64,000 nt of DNA from Chlamydomonas reinhardtii (taxonomy: Eukaryota > Chlorophyta > Chlorophyceae > Chlamydomonadales > Chlamydomonadaceae), in the NCBI RefSeq assembly GCF_000002595.2, contig NC_057004.1:6308841-6372840 (forward strand), in the 5' to 3' direction. Below are positions 30,993 to 42,395 of this stretch, one piece after another (the first letter of the stretch is position 1; each line of letters starts with the position of its first letter). Below the pieces are notes generated by a model. That model saw only the letters and a list, made by a program, of their open reading frames with translations. It was not told the DNA's origin and ran no database searches. The translations under genes and the position numbers were made by a program.

Positions 30993-33900
30993 TTACGCCA
31001 GCTGTGCCTGCGCCTGCATGCCGCCGGGCAGTGACGTGGACACGCTGCCATTGCCGCTGGCGCTGCCGCCGCTGACGGGGCGGCGCGGTACGGCGTACGA
31101 CTTGAGCTCGTCCAGCAGCTCGTAGGAGGCCACCTGGCGGGGGGGTGCGGCGTGCGGGGGCGGGGGGGGGGGGTAAGGGGCGGCACAGGTCACTGCCCGA
31201 CTGCAACGAAATAGTTCCCAACTGCCAAGGAACCGCCGGGGCCGAGTACGCGTTCATGGAGAACAGAGTGATTAAAGCGCAAGTACGGGGGGGGGGTAGT
31301 GGCGTGGTGTTCTGGGGGCTGTTCACAACATTCCCAGTAAGAAGCATGACGTGGCTGGGCGCAGTCCGCCCAGCCACCCACACAACCACCCGCCCACCCA
31401 CCCCACACAACCACCCACCCACCCACCCACCCACCCAGCTCCTCCCACGCACCTGGTTGAATCCGTCGCTCCAGGTGATCTGCACCGCGTAGTTGCCCAG
31501 CGGGTTCACAGCCACGGGCCGCGCGTCCGCCGGCGCCTCCTCGCGCTTACGCTGGCCTGCAGCATCAAGAGCAGCAGCAGCAGCAGAGGAACAGTGTGAA
31601 GGCAGGAGGAGGAGTCAGGAGGTGTGTGTCAAAGGAGCATTTGCGCAGTCGCAAGACCAACGACGCGCACCCACGACACGCACCCGACCCCAACCCGGTC
31701 CTCCCAACATACACGCACCCGATCCCAACCCCGTCCTCCCAACATACACGCTCCCCCCCCCCACACACACACGCACCCGTCCACTCGTCGATGGAGGTGG
31801 CGGAGGTATCGTTGGCGCGCACCACCCCGGGCGGCAGCAGGAACTCGGGCTCGCCGGGCAGCGCCACCACGATCGCGTCCTGTGTGTGTGTGTGGGGAGG
31901 GTACATTCATGATTAATTAAGAAATGAAGGCGTAGCCAGGGGGGCGTGTGTGGGAAGCGGTTTGGGAAGCGGTGAACCGCGCGCGTGTGCTCAGGGAATA
32001 AGCGAAGCGCGCGTGTGTGGCATGTGTCAAAAAGGAAACGAAAGTGTGTGGCGTGTGTGTGTGTGTGTGTGTGTAAAAGCTCGTCATGGCCCTTCTCCTC
32101 CTCCTCGTCCGGGTCCTCCTTATCTCCCTCCTGCTTCCCCTTCGCATCCACCTCCCTACCCCAATCCTCCTCCACCTCCTCCTGCCTGCCCCGCCCCCCA
32201 TTGGCTGGGTCTTTGTTCAGTTGGGTGGGACATGAACTACCCCTCCCCCCATTTCTTTGACTAATCATGAGTGTAACCCCCGAAACCCCCCACACACGCG
32301 CCGTCTGGGCGGGCGTCATTTTGTTGTTTCTCTAACACCCCCACCCAACCACACACACCGCCACCTAACCACCCACCCACCCACCCACCCACCCACCCAC
32401 CCAACCACCCAACCCACACCCACACACACACACCTACACACACCCACCTGCTCCTGGTCAAAGTGCGCCGTCTGCCTCGGCGCCCTGCCCGCCGCGCCCA
32501 TCTTGGCCACCTCGCGCACCACCGCCGCGCCCAGGTCCATGAAGGTGGAGGCGGTGGCGGAGGCGGGAGAGGACACCACCAGCGGCCGCCCGCCTGCGAG
32601 GGGGGGGGAGGGGGAGGGGGGTTGCAAGGATTGGTACAGAGAAGTATAGCAGAGTCGACAGCAGGTGTGGTGTTGCGCGTACCGGGGGGGGGGGGAGGCG
32701 CGGAGAGCGAGGGAGAGGCACACACGCATGGGCACATGGGAAGTGCCCAGTGTTTGTTGGGTGGTCGGGAGCATTTAGCGAGAGAATGCCCCGCGAATGC
32801 CGTCGGGAAGCCCGCGCGCGTCCCCCTATGCCCCCCACGTCCGCTACAACCCCCCCCCATTCTGGTGGTAATGGTGCAGGCCCCCCCCCTGCCTGCCCCA
32901 GCTGCTGCCGCCGCCGCCGCGCGCCCCTCACCGTCTCCTGCGGCCGACAGGTCTGGCACAATGGGGAAGCGGATGAGGTTGGGCAGACCGAAGTCGCGCT
33001 GGATGCGCTCGCCTGCAGCAGACACATGTACACATACACACACACATGTAGCGATTAGTGAAATGGCTTAGGAAATGACAATTATGTGAACTGGAGTGGA
33101 GGATGCAAAGGCAACGCGAGCTGCTGGCTGCTCATCGCGACAGAGGGCGCCGGTTGCTTTCAAGCACCATTGCCGCCCCACCCCAGATCCGCCCAGCTTC
33201 GCCGTACCCTGTCACGTTGCAACCGGCGCTCAACGCACACGCGCGCACATGAGCGCGCACACACATACGCATCTGGGCGGGCTTTCGTTTTGATTCCTAA
33301 CAAAAACGCATCGACGCACACGCACCCGAGCCCTGCCCGAATGGGAAGTAGCGCTTTCCGTCCTCGCCATCGAAGTAGCTCATGTTCTCCACCACCGCCA
33401 CACACGGCACCACCAGGCGGGCAAACATGCGGATACCCTGTAAGGGGGAGGGGGTGGAGGGTGTGTGCGTGAAGGGTGTGGGGATAGACGTGGTGGGGAT
33501 GTGGGGGTTGCAAAGGCATGGCTGCGCGTTGCAGGTGCGGATGCAGAGCATGCGGTTACACATACCAAGGGGCACTGAGGGGAGTGCCCCGCTGCAACGA
33601 AGCCGCATGCGCATGCCATCGCACCTCCCCTACAACACCCACAGAACCCCCCCCCCCACCACACACACATCACCCCTCTTACCCCTTCGCCTTCCCCGCC
33701 CCCGCCCCCCCCCCCCACACACACAAACACCCACCCCCTCCCCCCGCACCTTGGCCACGTCAATGAACGCCATCTTCTGCGGCGTGGTGACGATGACGGC
33801 GGCGGAGAAGGCCACGGTCTGGCACAGCGTGAGCTGGATGTCGCCGGTGCCGGGAGGGAAGTCCACAACCAGGTAGTCCAGCTCGCCTGGGGGAGAGGGG

Positions 33901-35070
33901 GGGAGCGGGGCGGAGGAGCGAGGTGGGGGGTCACATTCATGACTAGTTAAGGAAGTGGTAGACGGTAGACCATCTTGGAGAACAGCAATCGTTACCGGCC
34001 GGGGGAGGGCGGGAGCGAGGGTGCCGCCGCCCAATGAAATAGGTGCCAATAGTCAAGGAATCGTCGCCCCACCCGGAAGTGCAGTGCGAGCTCCACGTCC
34101 ACGTCGTGCAGCGCCAAACCCGTGCCCTCCCGCCTTCCCGCCCTCCCCCTTTCGTGCACTTAATCGTTGGGCTCGGGCACATAACCCCCTCCCCCCCCGC
34201 CCTCCCTCCTCCCCTCCCTCCCTCCTCCCCTCCCTCCCTCCGCTCCTACCTCCCACCTCCCTCCTTCGCTCCCTCCTCTGCTCCCTCCACTCCACTTCCC
34301 CTTCCCTCCCCCCCCGCAACCCCCCACCCACCCACGCACACACACACACACACGCCCCCCTCCCCCGTGCTCACCCCAGTCCGCCGTGGTGAGCATCTGC
34401 TGTATGAGGCCCGACACCATGGGGCCGCGCATGATGGCGCTGCCCTGGCCCGCGTAGCCGAACGACACCACCTTGACGCCCTCGTACTGGGTGGGGTAGA
34501 TGGCCTTGGTGGCGGGGTCCATCTCCAGCACCTAGGGGGAGCGTGTGTGTGGGTGTGTTGAATGTGGTGTTGTAGATACGAAACCAGTCCAGACTAAACC
34601 GCACCCAATGCAAAAGAGCGACGAGGAGAGCGTGGCGTGGCGTGGGGGGGACAGCCGTTCATGGGAATTGAAGTCTGGGCTGCCTGGGCCCTTGGAGCGC
34701 TGCCCATGTGTCCTGTGCCTTTCAGTCTTCAACCATGTCGCCGCCACCACCGCCACCGCCCACACGACCACGAGATGGTCAGCTCCTGATGACGTCATCA
34801 GCGCTCCGCCCGTGCGCCATGCTCTGCAACCTGTGCACCGCCCGCTGCCGCCATCCCCCCCAGGTTTAGTTTGGGCTGGTATCTGCAACCCCCTCCTCTC
34901 TATTTTCCACGCTTTCCCCTCCCACCCCCGTTCCCCCAATCCCCCCCCGCCCGTGTTGCGCCCCCCGGCGCGCCTCCCACCTTGACCTCTGGGTCCACCA
35001 TGAGCGGCAGCGAGGGGCCGTACACGTCCGCGTCAAAGATGCCCACCTGCAGCAGTTGTGTGTTTGTTTG

Positions 35071-35123
<53 letters not shown>

Positions 35124-37155
35124 ACGGGCACACAACATTAGCCGCCTCCACACACGACCCACGCACCAGCAGAAGTCTCCCCTTCCTCCCACAACAGTCG
35201 CCTTTGCCGTGCCCAAACACAAGCTGACCCCACCTGCCTGCACCCCATGCCCTACCCGCCCCACACAACCCACATCCCCACATCCCCACATCCCCACATC
35301 CCCACATGCCCACATCCTCACACCCCCCACATCCCCCCACATCCCCCCACATCCCCACAAACCCCACAAACCCCACCGCCACGCCGCGCACCTTGGCCCC
35401 CATCTGCGCCAGCGTGTAGGCCAGGTTGACGGACACGGTGGACTTGCCCACGCCGCCCTTGCAGGAGGACACGGCGATGATGTGGCGGACCTGCGTGCGT
35501 GTGTGTGTGTGTTTGTGCGTGCTTGTGTGTATGTGTATGTGTGTGTGTGTCACGGGGTTGGGCGTGTAATTGGGCGGGTCGTGTGCGGACAGTCGGTTGC
35601 TGGTGTTTCGTCTGGTTCCAGAGCAAGCCCCCCTTCACCCCGTGCCGTGCCGTGCCGTGCCGCGCCGTGCCGTGCCGTGCCCCCGCCCCCAAGCCCCCTT
35701 CCTCACGGCCCCAGCCCCCGTAAACCCCACCTTGGCCAGTCCTCCCGGGCGGCCTGACTCCGGCAGCAGCGGCTTGGCGGGCTGGCTGGTCATTTTGATC
35801 GCCACGTCGCGCACCCAGGGCAGAGCCTGCGGAAGGGGGGTGAGACACGGGGGGTCGCTCAGGTGTGGGGGATGAGAAGGGCGGGGCGGGCGGGGCGGGG
35901 CGGGTCTTGCACATTGGCACGGGAGTGCGGAGGGGCGAGCACGGCCCACACAGCAGGCAGCGGGCAGGGCAGCAGCCCTCCCTCCCTAACACGCACACCC
36001 ACACACAGTGCACCGCCCCGTTGTGCTGCTCCCCCACACCACCCCCTCGTGTCTCTTCCTTGTTGGGAATGCCAACACCCGCCCCCCCCAGCACACTGTT
36101 TCCTTATGGGATGGGTTCAGAGTTAACCCCCACCCCAGCCCACCCACACGCCCCCCCCCCCCACACACACACACCTTGACGAACTCGGTGCTCTGGCGCT
36201 GGAACATCTCCTTGACGGGGCAGGCGGGCGTGGTGAGCTCCAGCGTGAAGGCCACGGCGCCCGCCGCCTCATCCACCGCCAGGTCCTTGATGAAGCCGCA
36301 CGCCACAATGTCCTCGCCAAAGTCCGGGTCGATCACGTTGCGCAGCTGGGCCAGCACCTCCTCCTCGCGCGTGCGCGGCGCGGCGGCGGTGGCGACGGCG
36401 GGAGGCGCGGCGGCGGCGGCCTGGCAGATGAGGGGTGCGTGGGTGGGGAGGGTTGGGGAGGGGTTTGGATGGGGTGAGGAGGGGAGAGGAGGGATGGGGT
36501 TGGGAGAGGAGGGGTTGGGGGCAGGGGTGAGGTGCGTGGCGTGGTGGCGGTGCTGCGAGAGGGAGGAGGCTTGTTGCGGAAGGGCAGGGCAGGGCAGGGC
36601 GGCGTGGCGGCGGAGGGCTGAGTGGCGGCGGAGGGCTCAGTGGTCCTAGCTTACGCGGGCCTTTTGACTGGTCCAGAACTCATTGCTGGTTGCAAGAGGG
36701 ATCTGCTGACGCAGCACAGGCGCTAGCGAGGCACGCCACTGTGTCCTCGGCCCGCGTACTCAGCCTTGTAGCACACCACCAGCCCTGCACCTCAGCGCTC
36801 AGGGAGCGCAGCCACGCTCCGGACCGGGCTGTGCGCTCACCGTGACCACGTGCGCTCCTCGGCGGCTCGCGGCCGCGGGGCGGGCCGCCGCGGTCGCGGG
36901 GGCGACGCCCGACACCCACGCAGCCACGCCGCGAGCAGCCGCAGCCGCAGCGGCCCCGGAGGGCTGGGTCGCCGCGAAGGTGCGCGCCACCGCCGGGCAG
37001 CCGCTGCGCTGCACGCCAGCCTGCGCAACGTAGAATTCAGTCAGGCCGCCAGGTCAACAAGCCTTACAACGAGACCGGAAGGCAAGTTTAGCGACGTCCA
37101 ATCAGCGGAAACGTTTCCTAGAGTAATCTGGAGTGCGCACCCGAGTCTTCATCAT
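30993..37155 (-). CDS. HCF101: HCF101, plastid Fe-S cluster carrier P-loop ATPase
   Basis: Modelled as 14 exons: 37155-37141, 37020-36841, 36420-36175, 35826-35731, 35490-35392, 35046-34981, 34531-34375, 33886-33750, 33437-33326, 33012-32932, 32593-32448, 31879-31777, 31556-31453 and 31133-30993, giving 560 residues in frame. An Ala/Arg-rich transit peptide leads into a MIP18/DUF59 domain ([20 protein letters not shown]). The MRP/NBP35-type ATPase follows: Walker [36 protein letters not shown] and [11 protein letters not shown]-terminal DUF971 domain ([18 protein letters not shown]) completes the HCF101 layout. HCF101 binds a [4Fe-4S] cluster and delivers it for photosystem I assembly in the chloroplast stroma. 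The 15-nt first exon (MMKTR) is the least certain part; it was chosen by phase and donor site. Confidence 0.93.
31248..31290 (+). repeat. Intronic short repeat, family 2
   Basis: Contains CGTTCATGGAGAACAGAGTG, matching 14190, 19366 and 52845. It lies in the last intron of HCF101. Confidence 0.6.
34570..34892. mobile_element. MITE-like element with inverted ends in an HCF101 intron
   Basis: The left end reads TGTAGATACGAAACCAGTCC then AGACTAAACC. The right end reads GGTTTAGTTTGGGCTGGTAT then CTGCA, an imperfect inverted match of about 30 bp. The enclosed 323 bp has no coding frame. Partial relatives occur at 14465, 18866, 20495, 30836 and 52419. A small non-autonomous DNA transposon is the simplest reading. 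Target-site duplications were not resolved. Confidence 0.55.
35075..35121. repeat. GT microsatellite in an HCF101 intron
   Basis: A GT tract of about 47 bp lies in the intron upstream of the [10 protein letters not shown] exon of HCF101. Confidence 0.9.
36099..36140 (+). repeat. Intronic short repeat, family 3
   Basis: GTTTCCTTATGGGATGGGTT then CAGAGTTAACCCCCAC closely matches 21995-22036. It lies in an HCF101 intron close to a splice donor. Confidence 0.55.
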
Positions 37156-38501
37156 GGAGGCTTGCATTTGTGCTCACGACTCTTGCGGCTAAAGCAGTAC
37201 TATGGTGTTGCGCAAAACCAATGCGCGACGCCTGTAGACGTCCGCCAAGACGTGCGGTTTGTGGATTATATGTATGGCTACAAACACAAAATTGGGCGTC
37301 AAGGCGATTACGTTTTCACCACGGCGATGCCATCGATGGGGGAATTGGTCGCCAGGCAGGATGAAAGCTCTCCCGCGGTCGCTGGCGCAGATCTTTACTG
37401 TGGAAGCAATAAAGGAGTCCATTTTGAACATCTAAAGCTCATCCACTATCGATGCTGAGGGGCTCCGTTAAAGTCTTGTGCCCTTTCCCGCGAATCCTGC
37501 TGCATGCTGACGACTCAGCTACTGATGAAATCGTCTGACTGCCATGGCACATACCGACACTGTCGGCGGCACAATGCTGGGCCGCACCTTGGGGCGCCGA
37601 GGGGTGCGGCCGGGCGGCGGACGGCAAAGCAGACCAGGGCAGAGGCACAGCACGACCTGGCGAAGAAGCAGCAGCGGCGCGACTCGGATTGGATAAGGGC
37701 ACGAGGATGACGCCAACCTGGTCTGAAGGCATTCTACCAGGCCGAATAAGGCATTGGATGGCGGAGGGCACATGTGGCGTGCTCGAAGGCGTGCCAACAG
37801 TTGGCACGCGCTCAAGCTCGCTGCTGGCCCCATGGATAGCCGTTCGCGACAACGCATATCCAGGTGCGTCTGCTTATGCTAAATTGAGATCCCTCCAAAA
37901 TGGCGCTGTTGCTGGTCGGCTGAAGGGGGACACGACCCGCCCACGCTGACATGACCCCGCTGACGGATGCGCTACGACATGACCCGCACGGCAAACCACA
38001 TTGTTCATCACCGACCCTGACATCCATACCAATACATACTCACCGACTCCGGCAACCGTACATATGTTGAACATTACGCATTACGCAGAAAGTAAGCAGA
38101 CCATCTGCTAATCAGCGGACACATCCCATTTCGCAGGCGAGCTGTCTTCACAGCCTGGCGGCGTAATACACGGCGTGTAAGTCACGGACTAACTTTTCAT
38201 GCCGCAAGCTGCAACCTTGCCGTCGCTGGCCGGGAAGGCTCGCAAACCGGCTACCATCAAGAATGCGGATGTTGGGTTGGGGCCCCGAAAGGCCGGCGAG
38301 GCGTCTTACAGCCCTGATGCAGCAACGTAAGTCCATATGTTTGGGTCACGTTGCTTGCATTAAGCATGGCTAGTCTCCAACTTGGCTTCGCCTCTCCATC
38401 CTTCCATCCCGCAAATGTTCCCTTTCTTGCCCTGCAATTTCTGAATTTACACACATGACTTTCAATTCAATCTCAGGTTGCCTGGTATTCGGACGAGCGG
38501 T
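37156..38501. other. Divergent intergenic region, HCF101 and mTERF-like genes
   Basis: Promoters of both flanking genes should lie here. A plus-strand frame at 37199-37458 reads like protein (VDYMYGYKHKIGRQGDYVF) but lacks the GC-ending codon bias of local genes and has no clear start or splice context. A 10-bp hairpin with a one-base loop lies at 37789-37809. No gene is called. Confidence 0.4.
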
Positions 38502-39797
38502 ATGCCGACTTTCCACGCCGAGTCAACTCCCACGCTTTGGGCGCCCTCCTGCCCGGCGGCCTTTGGCCCGCTGCATCCAGCCGATGGCGCCTGCTTCTCC
38601 CCCAGCCCTCCAGCCAGCAGCACCCCTACCGGCGACACCAGCAAAGCCAGACACAGCGGCAACGCCCCTTTGTGGCGGCGTTTTGTTTTCATGAAACCGG
38701 GCCACACCACCAGCAGCCATGCCCTTAACGGCAGTGGGCCTCAGCCGCAGTCGTGTCGGGCTGCGGTGCCGCGTGCGAAGCGGTCTCTGCCGGCGTCGGT
38801 GGCCGGGGGCGGAAGCGGGGGCGGATCCTCCGGTGTGGAGGGCTGCAGGAGGCTGGCGGAGCTACGGGCTGTCGTGGCGGGCGAGGTGAGGGGTTTGAAT
38901 GGGGTGCGTGTGTGTGGCTGGGCGTTGGGCCGGTGGCGGCGTATGGCACGATACCAGGACTTCCCTGTGTGGCTTCCCATGTCAACGCACCCACATGTAT
39001 GCGACGCATCCACCCACCAACATCCACCCACCCGCCCAAAAGTGCGCACACACACACACCCGCCCAAACGCACAAATACACATGCACACACGTGCAAACA
39101 CGCACGCACCCGTCTTCACGCGTACTCTACCTTGTGCTCTTGAACACATGCACGCACGCAGATGGGCCCGGACTTCCCGGCCGCGCACTGGCCGCCCAAC
39201 GCGGCGCAGGCCGGCGCGCTGCTGGGCTGCGGCCTGTCTGCGGCCGGGCTGCGGGGCCGGCTGCGACAGCTGCAGCAGGACATGGGAGCGCCGGTGCTCA
39301 GGTGGGCGCGGCGGGGCGGAGGGGGTGATAGGAGTGGAGGGTGTCGGGTGGCAAGGGCTGGGGCCGGGGGGCGTAACCGCCTGTGCCCCGCTTGTGCCGT
39401 GCACGCACCCGTGTGCCCATGCATGCATATGGCGTGCTCGTGTGCCTGCTGACGGCTGTGCGCTCCACATCACGGTATCATCATGCCGCGTTATTCCGAT
39501 GTCGCGATCCAATGTGTCGCATGGGGTGTGAGGGACTGCTGCTGCCTACACACAAACACACACACACACACAACGTTTTCCTTGTGCTCTTTAACACACA
39601 CACACACACACACACACAGTTACCTGGTGTACGCCGCGCCGGGCCTGTTGGCGAGTGACGAGGTGCGGCAGCTGCTGGAGGCGGCGGCGGCGATGACGGC
39701 GGTGGCGGCTGATGCGGCGGCGCCCAACAGCAGCAGGCGCTGCGGCGCCGCCGAAGGCATTGGCGCTAGTGGCGGCGGCGGCAGTAGTTGCGGCGGC

Positions 39798-39831
<34 letters not shown>

Positions 39832-40924
39832 GTCGCAGCATGGAGGTGGCGGCTGTGGATGTGTTCCGTGCGGCGCCGGCGCTGATGGGCCTGCGGGCGG
39901 AGGCGCTGTGGGGCCGGGGCTTGGCGCTGATGGCGGAGCTGGCTGCGGACGGCAGGTGCGCGCGCGAGTGTGCGTGCGTGTGTGTGAAAGAACGAAACAA
40001 AAGCCCACAGTGTGTGTGTGTGTGTGTTTGTGTGTTAGAGAGCACGAGGGAATACATCACGCGTACGACAGAGTGTATGCGATGTGATTGAGTGAGTGTG
40101 AGTGAGTGTGAGTCAGTGTGCTGGCGCTGTGGCAGGACCGGCCAGACCGTTGCACTCTTGCGTGGTACTGTACTATGAGAATGTGTCTGCAACTAGCACA
40201 CGTTGGTCGCACAGAGCACACAGTCATCCACTACTGCTTACACACGAACTCACACGAACTCACACGACCTTCACACTGTGTACTGATCAGGGACGAGGCC
40301 TACTTCCGAGCCATGCTGCGGGCACAGCCGCACCTGCTGGCAGCGCCGGCCGAGGAGCTGAGAGCCAGGCTGCAGCTGCTGCGGGAGGTGGCGTCGGCGC
40401 CGGGTTCAGCAGGGCTTGCAACGGCAGCAGCGCCCGGAGGCGACAGCATGCGGCGGTCCAGTGGTGCGGCCGCTGGCGGCGGTGGCGGCGGCGGCGGTCA
40501 CGGCGGTTGGCTCCCGGCCTGGGGCTCTGAGCTGGCGTTGGCAACGCCGGCGAAGCTGGGTGCGCTGCTGCACACGAGCCGGCGGCGGCTGTTGCGGCTG
40601 CGGTACGTGCGGCAACAGCTGGAGGCAGTCAGCGCTGCCGCAGCAGCAGCTGCCAGCAAAAGCAGCAGTGGCGGGAGCAGTAGCAGTAGCAGTAGCGGCT
40701 TGGAGCCGTGGCAACAGCAACGGCTGCAGCAGGAGCGGCAGCGGCAGGAGCAGCAGATGCTTGGGCGGTGGCGGCCGGCGGAGCCGATGATGGCGGTGGT
40801 GCGGTACCGGGGCGCGGAGTGGGCGCGGCGGCACCCGGGCTATGCGGACTGGGAGGCGAACTACCTGCGGCAGGAGCGGGAGCATGCGGAGGCGATCACG
40901 GAGTGGACGCTGGCGTACCCGTAG
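38502..40924 (+). CDS. mTERF-like helical-repeat protein
   Basis: Modelled as four exons: 38502-38885, 39162-39301, 39620-39955 and 40291-40924, giving 497 residues in frame. The recurring pattern is that of mTERF motifs: YLVYAAPGLLASDEVRQLL, VFRAAPALMGLRAEALWGRG and MLRAQPHLLAAPAEELRARL. Each is a short helix, a Pro-Leu turn and a longer helix. Long polyalanine, polyserine and polyglycine linkers separate them, which is usual in this group. mTERF proteins bind organellar nucleic acid and act in chloroplast or mitochondrial transcription and RNA metabolism. Location here is not shown. The N-terminal 120 residues are Ser/Pro-rich, and the true start may lie in an unseen upstream exon, because an acceptor-like CTCAG precedes the ATG. 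A TGTAA at 41314-41318 is a likely poly(A) signal. Confidence 0.6.
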
Positions 40925-42395
40925 GGTCCGTCGGCACGGGGTGGATGGCGAAACGCATGGCTGTTTGGCGCTTGACTGTGGGTGGGAATGTGGGATTCCG
41001 CTCAGCGCTGTGTGCGATGTTTGATGAGTGCGGATTGCGAATGGCGGCGGCCTGGTTTGAGTGCAGGGGTGTTTCTGGATGTTGCTGCGGCTGTCGCGTT
41101 GAGGCACCAAAGGTCAATCCGTATACTTGGGCGGATTCAGTGGTGGCAGTGTGTGATCTGGCTGTGCATAAGCGCTGGATTTGTGGCACGTGCAACGTGA
41201 ATTATGCTGAAGCTGTTCAGTTTGGAACCCGGCGAGCTTGTCGATGTCCCGAATACCGTGGGGGTATGTCCCTAATACCGTGGGGCCATGTCGCACCCGT
41301 GGAGCGAGCGCACTGTAACGCTGTGAGTTGCAACGTATCATCCTTACAGGCCTCCAACTAGTGAGCCTCCTACACGGCCGCATATCTGCGTCTGGTCTGC
41401 GTCTGGTCTGGGCCCGCCCTCGGGCTTGCAGCTACGTACCCGCAACTGCCGCTATTCATTGCCACCTCACATTCCTTACTTCAGCAGCAATTCTACCAAT
41501 CAGCACTTGACCCGAGCAACGGGGCACAAACACATCCTGCACATGCGCGTTTGCCACCCGTTACGTTTCCGGTAATTGGTGAGCAGCTAGCCCCTTGCAG
41601 CCCTATCCAAGAACTAGCAAGCCATTCTATGCATTGATACTTGCATGCTTGCCGCATGCTGTGTGTTTCGTCCAGCCGCTGTGTTTGATGTAAATGCACC
41701 CACGCACACGCCACATGTGGGGCGCGCTCGCGGCCTCAACTACCGCGGTAAACTTGACTTCTCCTTGACTTCCATCTGCGTCCTGACAGGCAAAATCCTA
41801 ACCTATCCCCCTCATTAATGCACTACCGTATTAGCAGCGCAACTCTCGGAGTTCTTGGGAGCCCGCGGGGCGCTGCAAGTGTACCTGTCCCACGCGCCGG
41901 AGCAGCACACCGTATGTACGCCAATGCCCCGCCGTTCACTGCATTCGTCCATCGATCAAGCCCCCGTCATTCAGTTCGCAGTGTGCCATTACCCGCATCC
42001 GTCAGTGATTGAAGTACTCCATGCTAAGAAAGTCCGTGCTCCCATACGCCCATGCATTCATTTGTTCAACAAAGATTGCCACACGTATGAGCTGCTCCTC
42101 GATCGCAGATCATCATCCACTCATCGGGCGTATCAGCTCGATACCAGCTCGCAGGCAGTCAGCAGAACGTTAGTTCCGCGGAAGCCACGTCCGCTTACAC
42201 ACGCACACACAAGGCAGGTCCAAGCAAGGCAATACCATCAGCGTTGCACTGCATCGGATGCAGAGTCCTGCGTTGTTTCTTTGCATGTTCTCTCAAACAC
42301 AAGGGCCCACCGGCAAAGCAAACGCCAAACACACGCAACGGTGCTGCGCGTTCTGACACAGCCAACTCAACATACAAACACCCCATTCACGCCCA
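40925..42395. other. Convergent intergenic region
   Basis: This is the 3' flank of the mTERF-like gene (TGTAA at 41314-41318) and of ST2 (minus-strand TGTAA at 42195-42199). A near-tandem repeat around ATACCGTGGGG lies at 41245-41290. No gene is seen. Confidence 0.45.
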
